Assembly (NCBI GenBank): GCA_001632425.1
Contig: KV425580.1
Coordinates: 56,932 to 120,931 of the forward strand
Direction of reading: 5' to 3'
DNA from: Neolentinus lepideus HHB14362 ss-1
Lineage: Eukaryota; Basidiomycota; Agaricomycetes; Gloeophyllales; Gloeophyllaceae
Length of the DNA: 64,000 bases
This document shows positions 10,626 through 20,903 of this stretch, piece after piece. The position numbers and the translations under genes are program-made. The notes beneath the pieces were generated by a model, which did no database searches, was not told the origin of the DNA, and was given only the letters and a program-made list of their open reading frames with translations. The stretch's first letter is position 1. Every line of letters starts with the position of its first letter.

Positions 10626-12065
10626 GCTCTGTTTGGGTACTTTTCCATGAATAGGTAATTAATTCCCAAATATGGCAAATTTTGTTGACTTGCATTGGCC
10701 TTTGAACTTGCCATGTGATGGACTCAGAAGCCATGGGTGGTGGTTATGAACATGAGAAATTTGATTGCATAAAGGCCTTAATCTGATTGTCTTTGCATTT
10801 TTGCATGAAATTGTCATTTGCCATTTTGGATTATTGGCACAAGCATAATCACATAATTCATATACTGTATCATTTCGACCAATTTGTCAGTCATGCATCA
10901 TGGACCCCTTTTGACATGCCATAATATGGACACTGTCATGGGTCATGAGAGTCCTCTGACAAATCCTTTTTTGGTCACAGCCAGCATTCAACCTCACTAC
11001 AGGTGAAATTTTGGGCACTTGAAGTGCAGCTTGACAAAATTTGGCACATTGTCATGCCCACCGGTGGTAGCTGATGAAGTGACAAATGAGAAAAAGGTGT
11101 CACACATCACAAGGCCTGACAAATCAGTTGAAATGGTACAGTATATTAAATTACTTGTAGGTAGTGGGCCATTGCACGCATGGCAGGATTTTCGAGTTCT
11201 GAGCATGCATTTAATATTATATTTATATAATTTAATATATATATGAATGATGTGGTTATGCTTGTGCAAGTAATCCAGAATGGTAAATGAACACTTTTAT
11301 GCAAAAATGCAAAGACAATCAGATTAAGGCCTTTATGCAATCAAATTTCTCATGTTCATAACCACCACCTATGTTTCCAAGTCCATCACATGGCAAATTC
11401 AAAGGCCAGTGCAAGTCAACAAAATTTGCCATATTTGGAAATTAATTACCTATTCATGGAAAAGTACCCAAACAGAGCAAAAATTACAATTCTGGGTACC
11501 CACTCAAAAAATGCCACATTCAGAAGCTGATTACCTAATTTGAGTGATGCCAAATTGGTCCAACCCCTTCCACCAATCTCCCTGATTTTGTTTGCATTTT
11601 AAGGTAAATTTTCTGACTTTATACAAGTGGCAAGATGCCATATCTATACATATGTCTGCTCTTTTTGGCACTGTGACAAACCCAGGTGGCTTCAGGAATT
11701 TATCCAGATTTATTGCAAATTTTCCAGATTTTTCTGGGCCAGGCAGTGTAGAGCTAGGCTATTATTACCCTCATGGATCTGGGTGCAGGGCAGGCCAATT
11801 CAAACTCACATTGACTTCCAGGAGGATTGGCTACCCTATATAGATATAGTACTACTATTGGGCTAGAAAACCATATAATTGCATTGCTTCATTAGTAGCT
11901 CTAAAGGACATTGTTTAGTGGGTCAGTACTACTATACTGGCTGGAATTAGTGACTGACCATAACTTCAAACCTAACAAGATAACAGCCAACCACACACTG
12001 TATACTGCAAGCATATGGCACAGCATTCTGATGAAACAAACAGAGCAAACAATTATGATCTAAAT

Positions 12066-12370
12066 GGGTACCCACTCAAAAATTGTGATATTAGGAAGCT
12101 GATTACATAATGGCAGAAACCTACACCTGGAAACAAACAGAGCCAGCAATTCTGATTCAAATGGGTACCCACTCAAAATTGCCACATCAGGAAACTAATT
12201 ACATAATCACAGGAAACCACCCCTGGAAATGAACAGAGCCAACAATTCCAATTCAAATGGGTACTCATTCAAAAATTACCACATCAGCAAGCTAATTATA
12301 TAATCACAAGATACCACCCCTGCAATCAAACAGAGCCCAAAATTCTGGTTCGAATGGGTTCCTACTTGAG
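12066..12370 (+). repeat. Minisatellite inside the foldback element, right arm
   Basis: About three units of roughly 96 bases, each opening with GGGTACCCACTCAAAA or a close variant and containing CATAATCACA and CCTGGAAA.AAACAGAG. Units differ by 10-20 percent by eye, so the array is not recent. Confidence 0.75.
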
Positions 12371-13340
12371 TATTACTATTTTATGAACCCCATTACCTTA
12401 TTTGGTAGTCCTACCTGGGTCTACCCCCTCTCAGCAATCCCCTTGAATTTCTGTGTATTTGTAGGCATTTTCCCCATTTTATCAGAGCCTGCAGTGGCCC
12501 TTTTTGACAGCCCAGACACATCCCATAGTTATTTATAACCTACCAGTGCCCAAGAATATATTCTCATTTTTGGCAATTTTTCACACTATTTTTTTGGTTA
12601 TTGGTGTACTATAGTGGCTGGAATTTATTGTATAATGCAGTCAGAATATTGGCAAAGGCCAGAGGATAGACAACAAAAATAGTGATGATGCACTTGGTGT
12701 TTGAAGGCAAAACTCAATGTATGTCATAGACTCAATGTATGTCATAGCTTGTTGCACTGGCACAGCATTTCAACTGACCAATCAGAAGCCAGGAACTCCA
12801 GATGACGTGGAAAAGTTTGCGCCACAATCGTTCCCACAATCCACAGAGACCTACACAGGGGTCATAAATTAATGAAAATATTTGCATACATCTGGTTATA
12901 TGTTTATATAATATATTTAAAGTCTAAGGAAGAATGGACCTGATGCAGTAGAGTGGCACACCGAACATGAGAAAAACTGACTACAAATCAAGTTTGTAGC
13001 CATCACTACAAGTGGAGATTCAAAATACATTACAGTTTTTGAAGTGGGACTACAAAAAATAGTTTGCACATATTCTCAGCATGCAGTTCCCATGACTATC
13101 ACAATCGGCTCCATCAGCTAGGATTTTCCTGGATAAAGACGCCTCCTTCATAAACTCAGGACTCGTAATATAAACATAATATTAAATGCATGCTCAGGAC
13201 TCGAAAATCCTGCCATGTGTGCAATGGCCCACTACCTGCAAGTCATTATGAAGATCACCAGGGAGTTGTTGCTCAACACATCACTCAGAGTCACCTATTC
13301 ACACCTGGACTCATACCTAATGGCCATGGAAGATGAGTTA

Positions 13341-14508
13341 TGAGTCCTGAGGTATGAAGGATGAGTTTGTACACTCAAAATGAGCGGGTTGCCGAATGAT
13401 GTCCTTCATGGGAACTTATGCTGAGTAATCAGTGTTTCAAAATATTTGTAGTGCTAATCACAAAATTGGATCCCAGATTCATAGTCCATTTGTGATGATC
13501 ACTACAAAGAGACTACAAACTCGTTTTGTAGTCCCTTTTTCGATATTCTCTTCCTCACTATCTTCAAATTGATCCTTTTCCTTCCTCCTTTTCAATATAA
13601 GCTTATACCATATATATGTGTCACTGTGAATATTCCTGTAGTTTTAGCATTTTCTTTGCCTTTGAGGTACCCAATACATTCTCCGAGGGCTTTCTTACCA
13701 TGGGAATATGACTTCAATGACTGTTTGTTGTGGGTGGCACAGTGGCGCACCGCGTCGACTCCAAATACTGGCTTCTGATTGGCCAGATGCTCTCTCACAC
13801 AGGTCACTTCATAAATTTGAGCTTCAAGTCTAGTGTATAATCTTAGCTGACTTCACTATTCATTGAGTGAGCATGAGATACCAGTAAGAGAATAACGTAG
13901 ACAGCATGAAAGTCTCACAAGATTTTACACACTGTTTATGTCATTGGTCACCGATAGCTGGCATTTCCACTGAGAAAAATCGGAAATTTTACTAAAAATA
14001 TCAGAAAAATTTGTACAATCCAGGGTGGCTGACACCCATCCATTCGTTTGTTTACACCTCTGAATATGGTAATTATTGATGTTGCATATATCTTTTTTAC
14101 CTTCTACTGGTCTACTGGCTTTATTAGTTGGCTCATTGAGTGAGGATACCAGCAAGAGCATGACATAGATGGCATGGAAGTCCTGTGAGATTTTACATGC
14201 TGTTTACATCATCAGTCATCAATAGCTGGTATTTCTGCTCAGAAAATTTGGAAAATTGCTAGAAATATCAGAAAAATTTGTACAGCCCAGGGTGGCTGGC
14301 ACATGTTTTTGGGTGATTGTTTGTATATGGTAACTGTTATGAGTCCTGAGGTTGTCAGAAATTTCCATACCCCATCATAATCAACAAATGGATTAAAATA
14401 AGATAAAAATAGAATTAAAAATCCATTTTAGACCATTTTTAAATTATAATGAAGTACAAAAGTTTCGGACAATTAATATGAAAATGTAACAAGTGACCTC
14501 AGGACTCG
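13341..14508. mobile_element. Second TIR element with TA target duplication
   Basis: It starts TGAGTCCTGAGGT and ends ACCTCAGGACTCG, an inverted repeat, with TA on both sides (13339-13340, 14509-14510). The first ten or so bases of the terminal repeat are the same as in the 9558-13165 element, but the interior differs. No coding capacity is seen. It sits only 173 bases from the other insertion, in the same broken dioxygenase gene. Confidence 0.75.
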
Positions 14509-15350
14509 TACCCATGCCATGCAGAGCAGTGGCCCTCTTGCCCAAGTTCTTGCAGATCAGCTATACTGATGGTGATGAATGTGATGTTGTGGAAGAGATC
14601 GTTGACTGCTGCAGCATGCTCATCGAAGACACCTCAAACCCAGAGCATTGATATTACACAATGCCCCAGGAAACAGACAATGATCAGACGACTGGAAGTT
14701 CTTGGATGAGAAGATCCACTGGGTTAACAATTTGAGTGAGCTCAACAAGTTTGCGGATCCATATGCAGCATATGGGAATTCGGTGATCCTTATATTCATC
14801 TATGGCAATATGGACCTCATCGTCCGCATCAGTCCTCGTAGTAACAGAGAGGCTAGTTTAGTTAGACAGAAGAAGCCCAGGAATCGGAGGTTATATCGGT
14901 ACTAGCACTAAAATTACTTCCATCTAAGGCAGAGCAGGATAGTCGAGTACAGACATCATCCGATGCCGGTCCTTAGTTATCAGGAGACTAGGGGCCAGGC
15001 CCAACGCAAACGCGCGCATCTGCATTACAAGCCCAAAAAATACCGAAATACAAAAAGCTACACGCTATTTAAATGAGTCCGCTCGACTGTTCGTTGAAGT
15101 GTCCGTGGTGACAGTAAGTCCTTGAGTAGATTACAGAAGCGACAGAGTCCCAAGTCCATGGTACGACCATGCTAACCCCAGATCCCTGAGAATGGAAAGT
15201 ATCTGCACCCTCTTTCACTCGATTGATTACACAACCCTCACTGTTCAGGAGAGTGAAGCATATGAAGATCTGTGCAATAATCAATGTTGTGTCAGATACC
15301 ATACAACTTGAAAGAATCAATTCACCAGACTTACCATCATGAATCGAACT

Positions 15351-15767
15351 TCACAAACCGCACGCAGACGCCGGAACCTGCATCGACGTCGCCTGCACGA
15401 CACCATATTGCACCGCGTTCCCACCAGTCAGCTTGTTCATCGCCGTCTCCGCGATATTGAAACCGCTCCCTGCATGGTCGATCGCAAGGACTGTGATCGT
15501 CGTTGTCCCGTATGTGATGTTCCAGCACGTCCCGCAGCTTGCCGAGTTCCACCCCGCAATAGCTTCAGCGCCCCCGATGTATGGGAACGTCGGGAGGGAC
15601 CCGAAGGTGGTGTAACCCTTCGTGATAAGGCCGTTCGCCCCGTTGGAACAGGAGACGATGTTGAGGGATGCAGAGCAGATGTCGTATACAGGGTCGTACG
15701 TCACTTGCTGGGAGAGGGCAATGGTGACGAGGCCAGCGAGGCTAGTGAGGAGAGTGACAAACTTCAT
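15351..15767 (-). CDS. Cerato-platanin, copy 2
   Basis: A 138-residue secreted cerato-platanin in one exon. The start is placed at MKFVTLL, equal to the start of the tandem twin; a longer frame with 22 extra residues is less likely because it would precede the signal peptide. The signal peptide ends around ALS-QQV. The core has LPTFPYIGGAEAIAGWN, SCGTCWNITYG (an N-glycosylation site) and a C-terminal SACGL. Besides the four usual cysteines there is a fifth (DICSAS, where the twin has DISSTS), which could leave an unpaired thiol. Its TATA box is altered, so expression may be lower than that of the twin. Confidence 0.9.
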   Translation of the reverse strand: MKFVTLLTSLAGLVTIALSQQVTYDPVYDICSASLNIVSCSNGANGLITKGYTTFGSLPTFPYIGGAEAIAGWNSASCGTCWNITYGTTTITVLAIDHAGSGFNIAETAMNKLTGGNAVQYGVVQATSMQVPASACGL

Positions 15768-15846
15768 CTTGAGATTACTGGAGATTGACGACGGTGGTGT
15801 GGGGCACAAGTGTGAGGAGATGGACTTCAGCAACTTGAAGGTGGTT

Positions 15847-15852
15847 CTTGTA
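15847..15852 (-). promoter_or_regulatory. Mutated TATA position of copy 2
   Basis: The minus strand reads GCTACAAGAACC where the tandem twin has GCTATAAAAACC. T-to-C and A-to-G changes remove the TATAAA core. Confidence 0.5.
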
Positions 15853-17496
15853 GCTAACGGGAGGGCAAGCCAAACAGTGCGCGAGTCGGAAGAAGATGTC
15901 TCCCTTACGGGTGTCAGATCCCATTCCGGGCTTGCCTATTGAAGACGAAACGTATTACCATCCTCATCATACCTCGATTTCCGGGTTCGACGGAGACCAC
16001 TGTGTCAAACGCAAGGGTCACAGCATCTTGGTTTATCCTCCTGACATGGCATTCATGCCTGAGTGCCGGATCGGGAAGCAGTCACGAAGACGGATATGAA
16101 TAGCAGAGTGAGAGCATGGGGGCTAGTTTCAAGTATCAGAGAGAAATAGTGTCTGCTATTTGCGCACTGGACGGGTCCTGCTACCCGTTAGGCTGCACAG
16201 GTCCAAAACAAATGACGAAAGAATAGAACGAGGGCCACCGTCAATAGTAGGCTGAAACTAGGCCCCGTCTTGAGCCACATTTCCCAACGTTGCCGCACGT
16301 GACAATAATCAAAGTAGCAAGATGCATGTGATCTTGCTGAAATGCGTAGTCTGCGAGCCCAAAAAAATATCTTCACCCACACGGGACAGTGGCCCTGATG
16401 TTCCCATGAGCAGCGTTAACGTCATGGGCAGTGATCTAGCGTGGCAATGCGATGATTGTAATCAGGCGCTGGGTTTAAGTGGGTGCGATTGAACGTAGGA
16501 CAAACGACATGAGAATTCGCCAGAGGAAAGAGTACATATGCAGGCGAGCAATAAATAGCGAGAGGCGCGATGTGTGACAGAGAAAGGCTGTAGCGGTGAA
16601 CTCTTCGCAGCTCTGTAGACAGTATACCCTGACAAGTCGTGGCAAAGACGGCCATCGAGAGCCTTGGAGAAGTCCTTAAAAACAAGCCTTTGACACAGTC
16701 GTCCGAATCGGACGTATAGCATAGATTGTTCCTACGTCTTTGCTCGATTGAGGTCAATCGACGTGACACAGGTTGGACTAGTTCAGAAAGCAGAGTAGGG
16801 ACTGGAATAAGCTATCGATTTCATTAAATCAGTCCACAATAGAAGGTGTCGCTTCACCTGAAGAAAGCTGCAGCAGAGGGAATGTGGACATGTCATTTCC
16901 CATGTCTGGTGCCGAGCTCGTAGCAGGTCCGCGTTCGTTAGCGGTCCTCGTACGACAGGTTCTGCAGGATTGAAGGGTGACTGAAGCATCCTTGCTAAAA
17001 GATGTCGTGGTGACAGCGTCTGGCAAGATAGCGACGCGCGTCTCAGATATTCCAGGCTCAACTTGAATCGCATCTTACGACGACGAATCGCTCTGCATTG
17101 ACGCTCGATAGCTATATAATCTACATTCTGGCGACGAATCTCAGCCACCATTCGTCCATGTGGACGTACATGCTTGGGCCTAGCTATGTAGGGGTGTTTG
17201 TATTTCGACGGCTGGCTGTTCGTCGAAGTGTCCGTGGTGACAGGAAGTCCTTGATTAGATTACAGAAGCGACAGAGTCCCAGAGTCCCAAGTCCATGGTA
17301 TGACCATGCTAACCCCAGATCCCTGAGAATGGAAAGTATCTGCACCCTCTTTCACTCGATTGGTTACACAACAGATGGCTTCCTCACTGTTCAGGAGAGT
17401 GTATCATATGAAGATCTATGCAATAATAAACGTTGTGTCAGATACCACACGGCTTGAAGGAATCGATTCACCAGACTTACCATCATGAATCGAACT

Positions 17497-17913
17497 TCAC
17501 AAACCGCACGCAGACGCCGGAACCTGCGTCGACGTTGCCTGCACGACACCATATTGCACCGCGTTCCCACCAGTCAGCGTGTTCATCGCCGTTTCCGCGA
17601 TATTGAAACCGCTCCCTGCATGGTCGATCGCAAGGACTGTAATCGTCGTTGTCCCGTATGTGATATTCCAGCACGTCCCGCAGCTCGCCGAGTTCCACCC
17701 CGCAATAGCTTCAGCGCCCCCGATGTATGGGAACGTCGGGAGAGACCCGAAGGTGGTGTAGCCCTTCGTGATAAGACCATTTGCTCCGTTAGAGCAGGAA
17801 ACGGTGTCGAGGGATGTAGAGCTGATGTCGTATGAAGGGTCGTATGACACTTGTTGGGAGAGGGCGACGGTGACAAGGCCAGCGAGGCCAGCGAGGAGAG
17901 TGGCGAACTTCAT
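17497..17913 (-). CDS. Cerato-platanin, copy 3
   Basis: A 138-residue single-exon cerato-platanin, nearly the same as copy 2 (differences include SLDTVSC for SLNIVSC and STQVPASACGL for SMQVPASACGL). A signal peptide of about 19-20 residues is followed by a mature domain with the standard four cysteines. Family role: secreted, carbohydrate-associated surface protein, without known enzymatic activity. An intact TATAAA lies about 75 bases upstream. Within the tandem pair this copy looks like the better-preserved one. Confidence 0.92.
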   Translation of the reverse strand: MKFATLLAGLAGLVTVALSQQVSYDPSYDISSTSLDTVSCSNGANGLITKGYTTFGSLPTFPYIGGAEAIAGWNSASCGTCWNITYGTTTITVLAIDHAGSGFNIAETAMNTLTGGNAVQYGVVQATSTQVPASACGL

Positions 17914-17986
17914 CTTGAGATTATTGGAGATTTACGACGATGGTATGGGGCGCAAGCGTGAGGAGATGGACTTCAGCAAGGCGGTT

Positions 17987-17992
17987 TTTATA
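17987..17992 (-). promoter_or_regulatory. TATA box of cerato-platanin copy 3
   Basis: The minus strand reads GCTATAAAAACCGCC about 75 bases before the ATG, a good TATA box. Confidence 0.6.
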
Positions 17993-20011
17993 GCTAACGG
18001 TGAGGGCAAGCAGAATAGTGCACGAGTCAGCAGAAGACGTTTCCCACCCGAAGTCACGGACCCATCACAGGAGAACCAGCCACACATCGAATACGAGTGT
18101 CAGATCCCATTCCGGGCTTGCCTATTGAAGACGAGACGCATGACCATCTTCACCATACCTCGATTTCCGGGCTCGACGGAGACCACTGTGTCAAATGCAA
18201 GAGTCACAGCACCTTGCATTGTCCTCCTCACATGGCATTCATGCCCGACTCGCGGAAACGGGAAGCAGTCAAGAAGGCGGATATGAATAGCAAGGTGAGA
18301 GCACGGGGACCAGTTTCAAGTATCGGAGAGAAATAACGTCTGTTATTTGCACACAGGACGGGTTTTGCTGCCCGTTAGGACGCCCAGGTCCAAAACAAAT
18401 GATGAGAGACTAGAACGAGGGCCGCCGTTAATGGTAGTCTGAAACTAGGCCCCATCTTGAACCAGCCAGGCCACAGAGAAAGCGCGAGAGCTTTTCCCAA
18501 CGTTACCGCACGTGACAATGATCATAGTAGCAGGCAGGTGATCTTGCTAGTAGTCTGCGAACCGAATAAAGTATCTTCACCCACATGGGACAGTGGCCCT
18601 GATGTTCCCATGAGCGGCATAACATCGTGGGCAGGGGTAGCAATGCGACGATGTATTCATGCAATCAGGCCCTGGGTTTGAGCCGGTGCGATTGAATAGG
18701 ACAAACGGCGTGAGAATATGCAGGCGAGATATAAAATCGCGGTGCATCGTGTAACAGATAAAAGCTTTCGCGATGTACTCTTCGCAGCTCTGTAGACAGT
18801 ATACCCTGACAAGTCACGGCAAAGACAGGCCGTGCCATCGAGAGCCTTGGAGAAGTCCTCAAAAGAGGGCCTTTGGCATAGTCGTTGGACGTATAGCACA
18901 GATTGTTCCTATGTCTTTGCTCGATGCGGAGGATTGGTCGATTCCAGCCAATCGACGCGACACTGGCTGGACTAGTACATAAACCAGAAGTGAGGACTGG
19001 AATGAGCTAGTATCGATTTCACTAAATCAGTCCACAATAGATGATGTTGCTTCACCTGAAGAGACATGCCGCTGAGTGCGAACATGTCGTTTGCCATGTC
19101 TCCTACGACTGGTGCCGAGCTCGTAGCAGGTTACCGTTCGTTAGCGATCCTCGTACGACAGGTTATGTTGGATTGGAGGGTGACTGAAGCATCCTTGCTG
19201 TCTTGAATTACAGAAGATGGAGTGATGACGGCGTCTGGCAAGACGCGCGTCTTCAGACAATTCCAGGTTTAACTTGAATCGCATCTACGACGACGAACCT
19301 CTAGATCTCTGCATTGACGATGGGCTCGATAGTTATAGAGCCTACATTCTGACGACGACTCTTAGCCACCATTCGTCCGTGTGGACGACAGTACATGCTG
19401 GACCTAGCTACGCAGGGGTGTTTGTATTTCGACGGCTGGCTGATCGGGAGGCTAAACGTCGGGAGGCTCCTCTTCGTTTGTCCAATTCATTTCGCCGAAT
19501 GAATTGCAACGAAGCAACTGATCTATGACGGGGTTCATGTGCCGTATTCATATTTCACTGCCATGCCCTATTTGCTGTTGAAACCGCGGTCTAACCTCCC
19601 CACTCGTGAAGGCAGTCCATTAATTCTCTGTCAGAACTCATTCCACTCCCGCGTGGACTAGCGCATCCTCTTGTTTACTGCCTGCGGGCTAGGGAACTCG
19701 ATAACTGAGAAGCAACAGCCCGCATGGACCAACTGACGAAGACGACCATGGGATTGCTTTTTGACGTCACCGACGGTCTTCGTTACCTGACTGTGATGGC
19801 CGGGAAAGGCTTTGTAACGCCTCTACACAGGTCTTCTCGGGCATTCTTGTTCTTCATCTGACATTTTACGTTCATCGTGAACCCCGAGTCGGTCGATTTC
19901 CGCTTGCATGTGAGCGAGTATGCGTGGCGCCCAGGTCAGGGTTACTGTCATTCTTTCATCCCCGTTGTCTCCGTTTTCTTGGCAGCTACAACAATCAAAA
20001 TGGAGATGCTA

Positions 20012-20017
20012 TATAAA
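20012..20017 (+). promoter_or_regulatory. TATA box of cerato-platanin copy 4
   Basis: GCTATATAAACGGG lies about 85-90 bases upstream of the ATG at 20,103, the usual distance for strongly expressed secreted-protein genes in these fungi. Confidence 0.6.
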
Positions 20018-20102
20018 CGGGTGCTGTTTGTTATCCGTCTCTCCAGTCTCAGCGGACTTCAATCATATCGACGACCACATCTCACAATCCACACAAATCA
20101 TC

Positions 20103-20510
20103 ATGAAGTTCTTTGTCACTCTCGCTGCCCTCGTCTCCTCAGCAGCCGCTATCACCGTCTCCTACGACACCGCCTATGACAATAGCACTCAGTCACTCAG
20201 CACCGTCTCCTGCTCCGATGGGTCTAACGGACTCCTCACGCAAGGCTTCACCACCTTCGGCTCCCTCCCGGACTTCCCGTATATCGGGGGTGCTGCCGCC
20301 GTAAGCGGGTGGAACTCGCCTAACTGCGGAACGTGCTGGCAGTTGACGTACAACGGCACGAACATCACGGTGCTCGCTATTGATCGCACGGATGATGGCT
20401 TCAACTTGTCCGAGGCGGCAATGAACAATCTGACGGATAACGGGGCAACATCACTTGGTCGGGTAGATGCGCAGGCGACGCAGGTGGATAAGTCGCAATG
20501 CGGCTTGTGA
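20103..20510 (+). CDS. Cerato-platanin, copy 4
   Basis: A 135-residue secreted cerato-platanin in one exon. MKFFVTLAALVSSAAA is the signal peptide. The mature part has LPDFPYIGGAAAVSGWN, NCGTCWQLTYNGTN and a final SQCGL, giving all four conserved cysteines. The start is chosen at the ATG that opens the signal peptide, in ATCATGAAG; a longer frame upstream lacks sense. It converges on DUF7330 copy 1 at 20,904. It is the intact partner of the decayed gene at 6,943. Confidence 0.93.
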   Translation: MKFFVTLAALVSSAAAITVSYDTAYDNSTQSLSTVSCSDGSNGLLTQGFTTFGSLPDFPYIGGAAAVSGWNSPNCGTCWQLTYNGTNITVLAIDRTDDGFNLSEAAMNNLTDNGATSLGRVDAQATQVDKSQCGL

Positions 20511-20903
20511 TCATCACCATCGCGACGGTGAGTTGTGAATGTGGTCGATGTTACATTCGGGTCCTGATACGTCTTACACAGATAATGCACATGACACGGA
20601 CTTTCTCGATGGACTTACACTACCACGGACTTGGCCAAGATACTCGTTGTATCATCGCAATTTTGACATGATTATTGTATGACTTCATTTGATACTCAAC
20701 CTGCTGCCTTCTGCTCGCACCCGAACGTCCAGAATCTGTGCGACTCGTGTGTAAGATCGCGAGTAGTGCATCTCTCCCTTTGTTAAGGTACGGAAGTATC
20801 TTGAGCTGCTCACTATCGTACAACAGAGGGTATAACCACAGCATCTCATAACCACCAACTCCCATTCCATCCATGATACCCGTACATCCACATCCACCTT
20901 TAT

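Larger units (their letters stand above)
9558..13165. mobile_element. Large foldback/TIR element with TA target duplication
   Basis: The ends are inverted repeats of more than 100 bases starting (T/C)GAGTCCTGAGTTT. Each end is flanked by TA (9556-9557 and 13166-13167), as in Tc1/mariner-type insertions. The inner sequence is itself mostly a long inverted repeat: 9.56-10.5 kb pairs with about 12.05-13.16 kb, and 10.56-10.8 kb pairs with 11.3-11.55 kb. No transposase frame is visible, so it would depend on enzyme from elsewhere. It interrupts dioxygenase copy 2. A stretch near 11,150-11,240 is an inverted match to the flanking gene at 13,165-13,240. Confidence 0.8.
8880..14870 (+). pseudogene. 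2OG-Fe(II) dioxygenase gene copy 2, split by two transposons
   Basis: Three pieces of one gene lie in order. Piece one, 8,880-9,555, has KELAQLCDPATSGCN, FHLSKYEYLNNAICSELLEG, YKFNIYG, an intron ending in CTATGCAG, then FYGDVEHKVTPV and FLPKEGSLGFSL. Piece two, 13,168-13,340, has MKITRELLLNTSLRVTY. Piece three, 14,511-14,870, has DEKIHWVNNLSELNKFADPYAAYG and IFIYGNMDLIVRISP. All match the copy at 31.4-32.6 kb. Two inverted-repeat elements separate the pieces. Piece one also has a stop after AGN. The gene is dead, and its order shows the two insertions came into a once continuous gene. Confidence 0.75.
15089..17217. repeat. Tandem segmental duplication, unit A
   Basis: Unit A begins TGTTCGTTGAAGTG and is repeated from 17,218 with modest divergence and small indels. 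It holds one cerato-platanin gene on the minus strand and about 1.4 kb of its upstream sequence. No other gene in the unit is convincing. Confidence 0.85.
17218..19441. repeat. Tandem segmental duplication, unit B
   Basis: Second copy of the 15,089-17,217 unit in the same orientation. Its right edge (GGGGTGTTTGTATTTCGACG followed by GCTGGCT) matches the end of unit A at about 17,215. It includes the cerato-platanin at 17,497 and a long non-coding upstream part. Confidence 0.85.

Noticed and set aside
10333..10734. Minus-strand frame of 133 codons with repeated peptide units (EADYIITRNHPWKQT)
   Set aside because: It lies over the 96-base minisatellite of the foldback element; the repeat creates the frame, and there is no family match or start context.
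15339..15788. Plus-strand frames of 106-172 codons opposite the cerato-platanin genes at 15.3-18.3 kb
   Set aside because: They are antisense shadows of GC-rich coding sequence; the minus-strand frames have signal peptides and family motifs.
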